64,000 bases of DNA. It comes from Hydrogenophaga taeniospiralis CCUG 15921 (GTDB taxonomy: Bacteria; Pseudomonadota; Gammaproteobacteria; Burkholderiales; Burkholderiaceae_C). Location of the stretch: contig NZ_BCWR01000003.1 in NCBI RefSeq assembly GCF_001592305.1, positions 34,849-98,848 on the forward strand. Reading direction: 5' to 3'. Below are positions 19,106 to 28,090 of the stretch, in pieces. The translations under genes were made by a program, and so were the position numbers. The first letter of the stretch is position 1, and each line of letters begins with the position of its first letter. The notes beneath the pieces were generated by a model that worked only from the letters and a program-made list of their open reading frames with translations, searched no databases and was not told the DNA's origin.

Positions 19106-20047
19106 ATGCCCGACACCCCTGACACCCCCACGCCCGCCTCGCTTGAGGCCCCGGGCGAAGCCAGCCTGCCTTGCGTGATGGTGTTCAACGCCAACGATCC
19201 CAGCGGGGCTGGCGGACTGAGCGCCGACATCACGGCCATGTCCAGCGCATCGGCCCACGTGCTTCCCGTGGTGACGGGCGTGTACGTGCGCGACACCACC
19301 GAAATCCACGATCACATCGCCCTCGATGAAGAGGCCGTCGCCGACCAGGCGCGTTGCTCGCTGGAAGATGTGCCGATTCAGGCGTTCAAGGTCGGCTTCG
19401 TGGGCAGTCCGGAAAACCTCAGCGCGATCGCCGGCATCACCACCGACTATGCGGAGGTGCCTGTGGTGGCCTACATGCCCGACCTGTCCTGGTGGGACGA
19501 ACTGGCCATTGAAACCTACCTGGACGCCTGCGTCGAACTGCTGCTGCCGCAGACCACAGTGTTGGTCGGCAACCACAGCACGCTGTGCCGGTGGCTGCTG
19601 CCCGAGTGGGAAGGGGACCGCCCGCCCAACGCCCGTGAAGTCGCCCGTGCGGCCGCCGTGCACGGCGTGCCCTACACACTGGTGACCGGCTTCAACGCCG
19701 CCGACCAGTATCTGGAGAGTCACCTGGCGTCGCCGGAAACGGTGCTGGCCTCGGCGCGTTACGAACGCTTTGAAGCCACCTTCAGCGGTGCCGGCGACAC
19801 CCTGTCCGCAGCGCTGTGCGCCCTGATCGCCGGGGGAGCCGACCTGCAGTCGGCCTGTGCCGAGGCACTGACCTACCTCGATCAATGCCTGGACGCGGGC
19901 TTCCAGCCCGGCATGGGCCACGCCGTGCCCGACCGCCTGTTCTGGGCTCACGAAGACGGTGAAGAGGGCGAAGGCCCGGCGGAGCAATCGCCGACCGACA
20001 GCACGCTCGACGCCGACGATTTCCCGCTCGACACCACCCGACATTGA
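19106..20047 (+). CDS. thiD: ThiD-type hydroxymethylpyrimidine kinase homologue, divergent
   Basis: This is a 313-residue ribokinase-fold protein related to the kinase that phosphorylates HMP and HMP-phosphate in thiamine synthesis. The N-terminal motif is [18 protein letters not shown] (usual form GSDPSGGAGIQAD). The C-terminal anion hole is [12 protein letters not shown] with the catalytic Asp. Where canonical ThiD has a TAQN-type substrate segment, this one reads TGVYVRDT, and an acidic tail of about 30 residues is added. It precedes hemL by 14 bases, a pairing seen in related genomes. Kinase fold is certain; the substrate is less so. Confidence 0.8.
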   Translation: MPDTPDTPTPASLEAPGEASLPCVMVFNANDPSGAGGLSADITAMSSASAHVLPVVTGVYVRDTTEIHDHIALDEEAVADQARCSLEDVPIQAFKVGFVGSPENLSAIAGITTDYAEVPVVAYMPDLSWWDELAIETYLDACVELLLPQTTVLVGNHSTLCRWLLPEWEGDRPPNAREVARAAAVHGVPYTLVTGFNAADQYLESHLASPETVLASARYERFEATFSGAGDTLSAALCALIAGGADLQSACAEALTYLDQCLDAGFQPGMGHAVPDRLFWAHEDGEEGEGPAEQSPTDSTLDADDFPLDTTRH

Positions 20048-20061
20048 ACCTTCCCCCGACC

Positions 20062-21363
20062 ATGACCGACCGCAACCAAGAACTGTTTGACCGCGCCAAG
20101 GCCCTGATCCCTGGTGGCGTGAACTCGCCCGTGCGCGCCTTCCGCGCCGTCGGCGGCACACCGCGTTTCGTCCAGCGCGCGCAAGGGGCCTATTTCTGGG
20201 ACGCCAACGGCCAGAAGTACATCGACTACATCGGGTCCTGGGGCCCGATGATCCTGGGCCACGGCCACCCGGCCGTGCTGGAAGCGGTGCAGAAAGCGGT
20301 GCTGGAAGGCTTTTCCTACGGCGCGCCGACCGAGCGTGAGGTGGAGCTGGCCGAAGAGATCATCAAGCTGGTGCCCAGCATCGACATGGTGCGCCTGGTG
20401 AGTTCGGGTACCGAAGCCGGCATGAGCACGATCCGCCTGGCGCGCGGCGCGACCGGACGCAAGAAGATCATCAAGTTCGAAGGCTGCTACCACGGCCATG
20501 CCGACGCGCTGCTGGTGAAAGCCGGTTCGGGTCTCGCCACCTTCGGCAACCCCACCAGCGCGGGCGTGCCGCCCGAGGTGGTGCAGCACACCATCGTGCT
20601 CGAATACAACAACATCGAACAACTCGAAGCTGCTTTCGTCGAACACGGCCCTGATGTGGCCTGCCTGATCATCGAGCCGATCGCGGGCAACATGAATTTC
20701 GTGCGCGCCAGCGTGCCGTTCATGAAGCGTTGCCGCGAGCTGTGCACGCAACACGGCGCGTTGCTGGCATTTGACGAGGTGATGACGGGTTTCCGCGTCG
20801 CGCTCGGTGGCGCGCAGAGCGTGTACGCCCAGCTCATCCCCGGCTTCGAGCCGGACATGACGGTGATGGGCAAGGTGATCGGTGGTGGCATGCCGCTGGC
20901 GGCCTTTGGCGCCAAGCGCGCGGTGATGGAGCAGCTCGCTCCGCTGGGCGGCGTCTACCAGGCCGGCACGCTCTCCGGCAACCCGGTGGCCACGGCCTGC
21001 GGCCTGGCGACACTGAAGGAAATTCAGAAGCCTGGCTTCTATGAAGCACTGTCGGCGACCACGCAGTCGCTGGTGAGCGGCCTGACCTCCGCCGCCGCAG
21101 CCGAAGGCGTGACGCTGTGTGGCGACAGCCAGGGCGGCATGTTCGGCTTCTTCCTGTTCGATGAACTGCCACAGAACTACGCCAAGGTCATGACGACTGA
21201 CGGACCCACCTTCAACACCCTGTTCCACGGTCTGCTGGACCGCGGCGTGTACATCGCCCCCGCCCTTTACGAAGCCGGGTTTGTGAGCGCGGCGCACACG
21301 GCGCAGGACATTGCCGATACCGTTTCGGCTGCGCAGGACGTTTTCAAGCTGCTGGGCAAGTAA
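20062..21363 (+). CDS. hemL: Glutamate-1-semialdehyde 2,1-aminomutase
   Basis: This is a 433-residue PLP enzyme that converts glutamate-1-semialdehyde to 5-aminolevulinate in the C5 pathway to haem. Conserved parts include [12 protein letters not shown] at the N-terminus, [16 protein letters not shown] near residue 120, [13 protein letters not shown], and the PLP-lysine segment [16 protein letters not shown] near residue 270. The start is placed at the ATG at 20062 (MTDRNQELF) rather than a TTG at 20044, since family members start here. It follows thiD and probably shares its promoter. Confidence 0.97.
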   Translation: MTDRNQELFDRAKALIPGGVNSPVRAFRAVGGTPRFVQRAQGAYFWDANGQKYIDYIGSWGPMILGHGHPAVLEAVQKAVLEGFSYGAPTEREVELAEEIIKLVPSIDMVRLVSSGTEAGMSTIRLARGATGRKKIIKFEGCYHGHADALLVKAGSGLATFGNPTSAGVPPEVVQHTIVLEYNNIEQLEAAFVEHGPDVACLIIEPIAGNMNFVRASVPFMKRCRELCTQHGALLAFDEVMTGFRVALGGAQSVYAQLIPGFEPDMTVMGKVIGGGMPLAAFGAKRAVMEQLAPLGGVYQAGTLSGNPVATACGLATLKEIQKPGFYEALSATTQSLVSGLTSAAAAEGVTLCGDSQGGMFGFFLFDELPQNYAKVMTTDGPTFNTLFHGLLDRGVYIAPALYEAGFVSAAHTAQDIADTVSAAQDVFKLLGK

Positions 21364-21390
21364 GCGGGTTTTGCTTTCTTGAGGGTTCAG

Positions 21391-21420
21391 GCGACCGGTT
21401 CTTCCGGCCGTTTGCTTTTG
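21391..21420 (+). terminator. Possible terminator after hemL
   Basis: A short GC stem (CGACCGG, loop TTCTT, CCGGCCG, one mismatch) is followed by a T-rich tract 27 bases after the hemL stop. The stem is weak and the tract is interrupted, so this is only a candidate rho-independent terminator. Confidence 0.4.
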
Positions 21421-21479
21421 TTCTGCACGTTGCGCTTCACGCCAGCACCTCGCACCAGGCGGATGGTGGAGCTGCCGTG

Positions 21480-21641
21480 CTCCGGCTCACCTCGCGGGCG
21501 GCTGCTTCTGGTTGGCCTGCTTCGGTTCGTCAACGGCGTTGCTCGCACTCAGGCTCCATGGCCACCGAGGGTGAGTACCGGTTCAGGGTTCACGAAGAAA
21601 TCAAAGCGGCCCCATACAGACGCCCGCGAGGTGAGCCGGAG
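21480..21641. repeat. Intergenic element with perfect 21-bp inverted ends
   Basis: The two arms, 21480-21500 and 21621-21641, are exact reverse complements over 21 bases (core CTCCGGCTCACC / GGTGAGCCGGAG) and enclose 120 bases with no recognisable gene. It sits in the 414-base gap between the convergent hemL and purH genes. The geometry resembles a miniature inverted-repeat element, although no target-site duplication is obvious. Nothing else in this gap looks coding. Confidence 0.75.
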
Positions 21642-21710
21642 AACGAATGCCCCGACCCCCTGCCCCCCACCATGCAGGCGAGGAACTGCATCCGAGAGAA
21701 ACCGCCGCAG

Positions 21711-21737
21711 AAAAAGAAAAGGGCTCCAAAGAGCCCT
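21711..21737 (-). terminator. Rho-independent terminator of the dusB-fis-purH operon
   Basis: On the minus strand a GGGCTC stem, four-base loop and GAGCCC stem are followed by TTTTCTTTTT. It lies about 40 bases after the purH stop, as expected for the operon end. Confidence 0.85.
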
Positions 21738-21772
21738 CACCCCAACCCTCTCCCCTCGGAGAGAGGGGGTCA
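21738..21772. repeat. CCCTCACCCC-type palindromic repeat
   Basis: The sequence CACCCCAACCCTCTCCCC followed by GGAGAGAGGGGG forms a hairpin. This type of intergenic unit is common in many proteobacterial genomes (recalled, not searched). It lies between the purH stop and its terminator. Confidence 0.6.
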
Positions 21773-21777
21773 GAAAA

Positions 21778-23376
21778 TCAGTGCCGGAAGTGGCGCACGC
21801 CGCTGTACACCATCACCACGCCACGCTCGTTGGCCGCGTCGATCACTTCCTGATCGCGCATCGAGCCCCCGGGCTGGATGACGCAGGTCGCGCCCGCGTC
21901 CACCACCACGTCCAGACCGTCGCGGAACGGGAAGAAGGCGTCGCTCGCCACGGCTGTTCCCTGCAGGCTCAACTGGGCGTGTTCGGCCTTGATGCTGGCG
22001 ATACGGGCCGAGTCCAGGCGGCTCATCTGGCCGGCACCCACGCCCATGGTCATGCCGTTCTTGCAGAACACGATGGCGTTGGACTTCACGAACTTCGCCA
22101 CCTTCCAGGCGAACATCAGATCCTGCAATTCTTCGGGCGTCGGTTGCTTGACGGTCACCACCTTCAGATCGGCCAGCGTCAGTTCGTGGTTGTCGGCGGT
22201 CTGCAGCAACAGGCCCGAGCCCACGCGCTTGGACTCGATGGCATTGCGGCCCTGCTCCCAGTCGGTCTTGCCACCGGTGGGCAAGGCGATCTTCATCAGA
22301 CGCACATTGACCTTGGCCTTGAAGATGTCCAGCGCCTCGGCGCTGAAGTCGGGCGCCATCAGCACCTCCACGAACTGCTTGCTCACGGCCTCGGCAGCGG
22401 CTTTGTCCACCGGGCGGTTGAAGGCGATGATGCCGCCAAAGGCGCTGGTGGGATCGGTCTGGAAGGCCTTGGAATAGGCCTCCAAAGCACTGGCGCCCAC
22501 GGCCACGCCGCAGGGGTTCGCATGCTTGACGATCACGCAGGCCGGGGCGTCAAAGCTCTTGACGCATTCCCAGGCCGCATCGGCGTCGGCGATGTTGTTG
22601 TAGCTCAGTTCCTTGCCCTGCAGCTGTACGCCCGTCACCAGCGAGCCGGGTGCGGGGTAGAGGTCGCGGTACAGCGCGGCCTGCTGGTGGCTGTTTTCAC
22701 CATAGCGCAGGTCCTGCACCTTGATGAAATGGCCATTGGACTGGCCGGGGAACAGGGCGCGCTCGGGCACGTAGGTTTCGCCCAGCTTGTCTTCTTCGAA
22801 TTTCACGCTGGAGAGGTAGTCGCTGATGGCGCCGTCGTACTGGGCGATGCGGTTGAACGCCGCCACCGACAGTTCAAAACGCAGCTTGTCGCTCAGCTTG
22901 CCGGCGGCCTTGAGCTCGGCCACCACGGCGGCGTACTGACTGGCGTCGGTCACCACGCCCACATCCTTCCAGTTCTTGGCCGCGCTGCGCACCATGGCCG
23001 GGCCGCCGATGTCGATGTTCTCGATCGCATCCGCCAGCGTGCAGCCGGCCTTGGCCACGGTGGCTTCAAACGGGTAGAGGTTGACGATCAGCAGGTCGAT
23101 GGTGTCGATGCCGTGCGCCTTCAGGGCCGCCATGTGTTCGGGCACGTCGCGCCGAGCCAGCAGGCCGCCGTGCACCTTGGGGTGCAGAGTCTTGACGCGG
23201 CCGTCCAGCATCTCGGGGAAGGCCGTGACTTCGGCCACTTCGGTGACCGGCAGGCCCTGGTCGGCCAGCAGCTTGGCGGTGCCGCCAGTGGAGATGAGGG
23301 ACACGCCGAGGCCGTGCAGGGTCCGGGCCAGTTCGACGATGCCAGTCTTGTCGGAGACAGAGATGAGTGCGCGCAT
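21778..23376 (-). CDS. purH: Bifunctional AICAR transformylase / IMP cyclohydrolase
   Basis: This 532-residue enzyme performs the last two steps of purine synthesis, formylating AICAR and closing the ring to IMP. The N-terminal MGS-like cyclohydrolase domain begins [11 protein letters not shown] and contains STGGTAKLL and [15 protein letters not shown]. The transformylase half contains [14 protein letters not shown] and the catalytic-site segment KHANPCGVA. It follows dusB and fis on the same strand, separated from fis by a 123-base gap that contains a dispersed repeat. A terminator follows. Confidence 0.97.
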   Translation of the reverse strand: MRALISVSDKTGIVELARTLHGLGVSLISTGGTAKLLADQGLPVTEVAEVTAFPEMLDGRVKTLHPKVHGGLLARRDVPEHMAALKAHGIDTIDLLIVNLYPFEATVAKAGCTLADAIENIDIGGPAMVRSAAKNWKDVGVVTDASQYAAVVAELKAAGKLSDKLRFELSVAAFNRIAQYDGAISDYLSSVKFEEDKLGETYVPERALFPGQSNGHFIKVQDLRYGENSHQQAALYRDLYPAPGSLVTGVQLQGKELSYNNIADADAAWECVKSFDAPACVIVKHANPCGVAVGASALEAYSKAFQTDPTSAFGGIIAFNRPVDKAAAEAVSKQFVEVLMAPDFSAEALDIFKAKVNVRLMKIALPTGGKTDWEQGRNAIESKRVGSGLLLQTADNHELTLADLKVVTVKQPTPEELQDLMFAWKVAKFVKSNAIVFCKNGMTMGVGAGQMSRLDSARIASIKAEHAQLSLQGTAVASDAFFPFRDGLDVVVDAGATCVIQPGGSMRDQEVIDAANERGVVMVYSGVRHFRH

Positions 23377-23430
23377 AGGGGTAGTGGAGAGTTACAGATC
23401 AGGGGTTTCAGGCCAGAAACACCGCGGAAC

Positions 23431-23492
23431 CGGCTCTGCCGGGCCGCTGGTGTTGCCCCCTCGAGGGGGTGGCGCGCAGCGCCGCGGGGGTG
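23431..23492. repeat. Dispersed GC-rich repeat, family 1, copy B
   Basis: It reads (minus strand) CCCCCGCGGCGCTGCGCGCC, then ACCCCCTCGAGGGGGC, then GGCCCGGCAGAGCCG. These blocks align with 51559-51632 and with 8592-8707. The unit separates fis from purH within one operon, so here its hairpin must either be read through or lower purH expression. Confidence 0.75.
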
Positions 23493-23499
23493 TTCACAT

Positions 23500-23736
23500 T
23501 CAGTCGATCAACTTGTGTTCAAGCAGCTTCTTGCGCAGGGTGTTGCGGTTCAGACCCAGCCATTGCGCGGCGCGCGACTGGTTGTTCTGCGACTGCTGCA
23601 TCACGACTTCGAGCAAGGGCTTTTCGACCGCCTTGACCAGCATGTCGTGCAGGCCGGCGGGGTCGGTGCCATCGAGATCGCGGAAATAGTCTTCCAGGCT
23701 GGCACGAACACAGTCGTGCAGGTTGTGGTTGCTCAT
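23500..23736 (-). CDS. fis: Nucleoid-associated DNA-binding protein Fis
   Basis: This 78-residue protein is a Fis-type factor. The C-terminal helix-turn-helix SRAAQWLGLNRNTLRKKLLEHKLID is at residues 54-78, preceded by the dimer helices (VEKPLLEVVMQQSQNNQ). It lacks the longer N-terminal arm of enterobacterial Fis (98 residues), as is usual in betaproteobacteria. Its ATG overlaps the dusB stop by four bases (ATGA), reproducing the classic dusB-fis arrangement, so it is translationally coupled to dusB. Confidence 0.95.
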   Translation of the reverse strand: MSNHNLHDCVRASLEDYFRDLDGTDPAGLHDMLVKAVEKPLLEVVMQQSQNNQSRAAQWLGLNRNTLRKKLLEHKLID

Positions 23737-24773
23737 GCGGCCAGTTTCCAGTTTTCTTCTTGGGGGGTTGTCTCGTCGGTTCCTGTGGCGGCCCAGGCAT
23801 CGAAGCTGTCGCGCACACAGGCCAGTTGCGCCTGCGCGCTCGCCAGGGTGTTGATGTGCCCGCGGAACAGCGCGGCCGCGCCGCTGGGCAATGGCAGCGC
23901 CTGGGCGTACCAGCCCAGGTGCTTGCGTGCGCTGCGCACGCCGGTGAATTCGCCGTACAGGCTGTAGTGGTCTTCCAGGTGATCGAGCAGCCAGGCCTTG
24001 ACCTCCATCAGGTCGGGCGGCGGCAGCGCTTCACCGGTGGCCAGGTAGTGCGCGATCTCGCGGAAGATCCAGGGCCGGCCCTGCGCGGCGCGGCCGATCA
24101 TGATCGCGTCGGCGCCGGTGCGCCGCAGCACATCATGCGCCTTCTGCGGGCTGGTGATGTCGCCGTTGGCCACCACCGGGATGCGCACCCGGCTCTTGAT
24201 GTGGGCCACGGTCTCGTGCTCGGCTTCGCCCTTGTAGCCCTGTTCGCGGGTGCGGCCGTGCACGGTGAGCATCTGTACCCCCGCAGCTTCGGCGGCCCGT
24301 GCGATGGTCGGTGCGTTCCTGCCGCTGGCACTCCAACCGGTGCGCATCTTGAGCGTGACCGGCACACCATGCGGCACTGCGGCGGCCACCACGGCTTCGA
24401 TGATCTCCAGCGCCAGGGACTCGTCCTGCATCAACGCGGAACCAGCCCACTTGTTGCAGACCTTCTTGGCCGGGCAGCCCATGTTGATGTCGATGATCTG
24501 CGCGCCGCGGTCGATGTTGTAGCGCGCGGCGTCGGCCATCATGGCTGCATCGGTGCCGGCGATCTGCACCGCGATGGGCCCGGGCTCGCCGCTGTGGTCG
24601 GCGCGGCGCGACGTCTTCAGGCTGTCCTGCAGGTCCGGGCGCGAGGTCACCATTTCACTCACCGCGTAGCCAGCCCCGAGTCGCTTGCAAAGTTTGCGAA
24701 ACGGCCGGTCCGTCACCCCCGCCATGGGCGCGACGAACAGGGCATTGGGCAGGGTGTACGGACCCAGTTGCAT
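23733..24773 (-). CDS. dusB: tRNA-dihydrouridine synthase B
   Basis: This is a 346-residue flavoenzyme that reduces uridine to dihydrouridine in the tRNA D-loop. The N-terminus LFVAPMAGVTDRPFRKL, the catalytic cysteine segment NMGCPAKKVCNKWAGSALM near residue 100, the TM-barrel motif VHGRTREQGY and the FMN phosphate loop DAIMIGRAAQGRPW are present. The open frame runs further upstream, but homology starts at MQLGPYTLPNALF, so the ATG at 24773 is used. It is the first gene of dusB-fis-purH. Confidence 0.96.
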   Translation of the reverse strand: MQLGPYTLPNALFVAPMAGVTDRPFRKLCKRLGAGYAVSEMVTSRPDLQDSLKTSRRADHSGEPGPIAVQIAGTDAAMMADAARYNIDRGAQIIDINMGCPAKKVCNKWAGSALMQDESLALEIIEAVVAAAVPHGVPVTLKMRTGWSASGRNAPTIARAAEAAGVQMLTVHGRTREQGYKGEAEHETVAHIKSRVRIPVVANGDITSPQKAHDVLRRTGADAIMIGRAAQGRPWIFREIAHYLATGEALPPPDLMEVKAWLLDHLEDHYSLYGEFTGVRSARKHLGWYAQALPLPSGAAALFRGHINTLASAQAQLACVRDSFDAWAATGTDETTPQEENWKLAA

Positions 24774-24921
24774 GGTGGTGGGAGAATCGGGTGGAACGGC
24801 GGTGGGAGCCCGCGCGCCGGACAGTTCCGGGCAGGAAGGAAGCGCATTGTATCTGCCTGTTTTTTCAGCAGGCGATATCCTCTCGCCCCACCGCAGCGCC
24901 GACCGCCTCCACACCCCCTTC

Positions 24922-25401
24922 ATGCCCGACTGGCTCCTGTCCCTGCTGCACCTGCTGGCCCTGCCCGAAGTCGGTCTGGGCACCCTCTTCGTGGTGGCCT
25001 TCATCTCGGCCACGCTGCTGCCGCTGGGCTCCGAACCCGCGGTGTTTGCCCTCATCAAGCTCAACCCGGAACTGTTCTGGCCCGCCATCTTGGTGGCCAC
25101 GGTGGGCAATACCCTGGGCGGCGCGGTGAGCTGGTGGATGGGTTACGGCGCGCACAAGGTGGTGGACAAGGCACGCCACGGCACCCCCACCCACCTGCGC
25201 GCCGTGGACTGGCTCGAACGCTTCGGCCCCAAGGCCTGCCTGCTGTCGTGGTTGCCTGGTGTCGGCGACCCCCTGTGCGCCGTGGCGGGCTGGCTCAAGC
25301 TGCCGTTCTGGCCGTGCCTGGCCTGGATGGCGGTCGGCAAGTTCGCGCGCTATCTGACCATGACCGGCGCGCTGATCTGGGTGTTCCCCGGGGGACTCTG
25401 A
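24922..25401 (+). CDS. YqaA/DedA-related inner-membrane protein
   Basis: This 159-residue protein is very hydrophobic with about four membrane segments (for example LGTLFVVAFISATLLPLG and the GNTLGGAVSWWMGYGA region). It shows the SNARE-associated/DedA-like signature: NTLGGAVSWWMGY, then a cytosolic stretch, then WLPGVGDPLCAVAGWLKLPFW. This matches the small YqaA family. DedA proteins move lipid carriers or affect proton balance; no specific role is shown for this one. Its start at 24922 is divergent from dusB, with 148 bases between them. Confidence 0.85.
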   Translation: MPDWLLSLLHLLALPEVGLGTLFVVAFISATLLPLGSEPAVFALIKLNPELFWPAILVATVGNTLGGAVSWWMGYGAHKVVDKARHGTPTHLRAVDWLERFGPKACLLSWLPGVGDPLCAVAGWLKLPFWPCLAWMAVGKFARYLTMTGALIWVFPGGL

Positions 25402-25432
25402 ACCCTGGCCCCACCGCTGGCAAGCCGCACCA

Positions 25433-26239
25433 TCATGGGGTTCCACGGCAATCCACAAATGCGCGGGGGGCCAACATCTCGGTGGGCAGCAGGTCGAAAT
25501 AGCGCCTGATGGCTCGCGTTGCATGGGAGGCATCGTAGAAACCTCCGGCGTTGACCAGTTCTGTAGCGCATTGCGGTTGCCCTTTCTGCTGCGCCTCGCA
25601 CGCCGTGGCGGCCACCTGATACAACCTGACCCAGGACTGGTAGCTGGACAGGGTCATGCCAACTTGTTGCCGGAAAAGCTTGCGCACATGTTCCGCCGAC
25701 AAGCCAAGCTGATGGGCGATGGCCGCCGGGTCTGCGCGCCCCTCGCCTCGCTGGTGCAAGCGCGCGCGCAACCCGACCAGGCGGGGGTCCATGCGCGACA
25801 GGCCATCGGACCATCCCGCCACCTCGGCCAGCACGTCAGCCACCCAGCGCTGGAGCTGTTCAGCGCGCACTTCGCCGTTGCACAGGTCCGCCAGATCGAT
25901 GCCGTGGCGCGACATCAAATCAGCAGCGGGCCAGGGCAGCACACGGCCCTGCGCGCGCCGTTGCAGGCGGCTCCCCTCATCGGACAATGGATCCACATAG
26001 AGGAACGCCAGCGCACTGGGCCGGATCAGTTGGCTCCAGACACCGCTGGCGTGGAGCAGCACGGGGGCACAGACCTCGCTTCCGTCTCGCAATGTCAGCG
26101 TGGCGGGCGTATCCGCCGGCCCCAACACCAGCGCCGGTGCCACGTTTTCAGCCAGATTGAAGACCAGTTCCGGATCGGCATACAACAGCCAGTCGCGGCC
26201 CAGATAGACCGTCCCGGAAATGGCGTGGGGTGCCGGCAT
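25433..26239 (-). CDS. AraC-family transcriptional regulator
   Basis: This 268-residue protein has an AraC-type DNA-binding domain in the C-terminal third. The first helix-turn-helix is AAIAHQLGLSAEHVRKLFRQQVG near residues 185-207. The second is weaker (a region around TELVNAGGFYDASHATRAIRRYF). The N-terminal part looks like a cupin-type sensory domain (GTVYLGRDWLLYADPELVFNL). It is transcribed divergently from the tannase-family esterase gene 144 bases away, so it probably controls that gene in response to a small ligand; this is inference from position. Confidence 0.88.
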   Translation of the reverse strand: MPAPHAISGTVYLGRDWLLYADPELVFNLAENVAPALVLGPADTPATLTLRDGSEVCAPVLLHASGVWSQLIRPSALAFLYVDPLSDEGSRLQRRAQGRVLPWPAADLMSRHGIDLADLCNGEVRAEQLQRWVADVLAEVAGWSDGLSRMDPRLVGLRARLHQRGEGRADPAAIAHQLGLSAEHVRKLFRQQVGMTLSSYQSWVRLYQVAATACEAQQKGQPQCATELVNAGGFYDASHATRAIRRYFDLLPTEMLAPRAFVDCRGTP

Positions 26240-26383
26240 CAGTGATTTCCCTCAGTTCCCCGTGGCGTACAAGACGCTGAGCCACCCGCTTCCTAGCATG
26301 GGCCTTGCCCGTCGCACGGATCTGACCGCATTGCGCAGGCCAGCCATGCGCGAGGAGACACATTCTTGCAAGGAAGCATTTTG

Positions 26384-28081
26384 ATGAAACACGCACTCAG
26401 CATAAACCCGGCCATGGCCGGGTGGGTCACCCGCCCCGCAAACCGGCCTGTCCGAAAGGCCGCCCTGGGCAGCTCCTTGGTCGTCGCGCTGCTGCTCGGC
26501 GCCTGCGCAGGAAACGGACCACCTGCCCCTCCGTCGGCCCAACCGCTCGCCAAGTCGTGCGCGAGCTTTTCGCCCAGCAACCTGCCCGCCAACGCGAAGT
26601 TCCTCAGAACCGAACTGCGACCCACACAAACCGTTGAGGAATCCCACTACGGCACCAAAGAGCCCATCACCCTGCCAGAAGCGTGCATCGTGCGGGGCAC
26701 GATCGTCTCAGGCCCGGGGTCCACGATCCAGTGGGCCGTTGAGCTGCCAGAGGGTTCGGACTGGAATGGCAAGACCATCACGCTGGGGGGCGGTGGATTC
26801 GACGGTTTCATTCCCACCGACGATCCCTGGCACGTGAAGTACGTGCTCGGTGAATCTGCCCTGCCGTTCGTGCGCATCAGCTCCAACTCGGGCCACGATA
26901 CCGAGGACTTTGCGTGGGGCGTTGACGAAACCGCGCTGAAAAACCACGCCTATGAAGCCAACCACCTGGTCTTGCAGGTGGGCACGCACATCGCCAGCCA
27001 GTTCTACGGCAAGGCGCCCACCCGTCGCTACATGGTCGGACACTCCAACGGGGGGCGCTCGGGTCTGATGGCGGCGAGCATGTACCCCAAAGACTACGAC
27101 GGGGTGCTCGCCCTGGCACCGGCGATCAGCCAGCAGGCCCATCAGGTCAACATGGGTGACTTCAATCGATGGATCTATGGCCAGGGGAGCAAGGGCACCG
27201 TGCCCGCACAGTCCCACTGGATCAGTCCCGGCAAATCGGCGCTGTTTGCCGCCGCTGAAATCAAGGCATGCGACACGCTGGATGGACTGAAGGACGGCAT
27301 CATCGGCAACGTCGAAGCCTGCAACTACGTCCCGACCGACCTCCGGTGCGCCGACGACGTGGCGGGAGCCCAGGACGACACTTGCCTGACCAGCGGCCAG
27401 ATCGAAGCGATCCGCCTCAACTACACAGACAAAACCGTTCCCATCACACTGTCCAACGGCATGACGGGCTACGAGCGCTATGGACGGGGGGGAGCGGCCA
27501 CCGGCGACTGGCAGGTGTATGCCTTTGGATTCGAGTACGGCGGCGACTTCCTGCGCAAAGGCTTCAGCTACATTGCGCCGACCGCGGTCATCCAGGCGCT
27601 GACGGGCTCACCAACGGCCGACTCCATCAGCCACGACCCGCTGACGATGGCGGCCCGATGGAAAGCGCTGTCGGACACCATGGAGCCGAAGACCAACCTG
27701 ACAGAGTTCGCCCAACGCGGCAAGCTACTGGTGTGGTACGGCCTGGCCGACACCTGCGTATCGGTGTACCGCACAGCGGCCTATCTGGACCAGGTGCGCC
27801 AGAACGGCGGCGGCACCGCATTCAATGGCTTCGCACGCTTTGTCACCTCGCCGGGTGTCGGTCACGACCTCACCGGCCCGGGAGCCGCCAACGCCGACCT
27901 CATCACCGCGCTGGTGAACTGGGTGGAAAGAGACGTCGAGCCCAACCGGCTCGTGGCCACCGGCACCTCGGACAAGGGCAAGCCGTTTGAGCGCCCGCTG
28001 TGCCCCTACCCCAGCTTCCCCAGGTACAACGGCAGCGGTGACCCCAACAAGGCGACCAGCTTTACGTGCTCCGCAAGCTGA
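26384..28081 (+). CDS. Tannase/feruloyl esterase family lipoprotein
   Basis: This is a 565-residue alpha/beta hydrolase of the tannase family, likely an ester hydrolase for aromatic (gallate or hydroxycinnamate) or related esters. An N-terminal lipobox (LLLGACAGNG) predicts an outer-membrane or periplasmic lipoprotein. The nucleophile is in MVGHSNGGRSG, the acid in VWYGLADTCVS, and the histidine in GVGHDLTG. The family norm is a CS-D-HC triad with a disulfide; both cysteines are replaced here (HS and HD). The ATG at 26384 has AAGGA nine bases upstream, better than the upstream TTG at 26366. Substrate is unknown. Confidence 0.87.
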   Translation: MKHALSINPAMAGWVTRPANRPVRKAALGSSLVVALLLGACAGNGPPAPPSAQPLAKSCASFSPSNLPANAKFLRTELRPTQTVEESHYGTKEPITLPEACIVRGTIVSGPGSTIQWAVELPEGSDWNGKTITLGGGGFDGFIPTDDPWHVKYVLGESALPFVRISSNSGHDTEDFAWGVDETALKNHAYEANHLVLQVGTHIASQFYGKAPTRRYMVGHSNGGRSGLMAASMYPKDYDGVLALAPAISQQAHQVNMGDFNRWIYGQGSKGTVPAQSHWISPGKSALFAAAEIKACDTLDGLKDGIIGNVEACNYVPTDLRCADDVAGAQDDTCLTSGQIEAIRLNYTDKTVPITLSNGMTGYERYGRGGAATGDWQVYAFGFEYGGDFLRKGFSYIAPTAVIQALTGSPTADSISHDPLTMAARWKALSDTMEPKTNLTEFAQRGKLLVWYGLADTCVSVYRTAAYLDQVRQNGGGTAFNGFARFVTSPGVGHDLTGPGAANADLITALVNWVERDVEPNRLVATGTSDKGKPFERPLCPYPSFPRYNGSGDPNKATSFTCSAS

Positions 28082-28090
28082 TCCCGCGCC

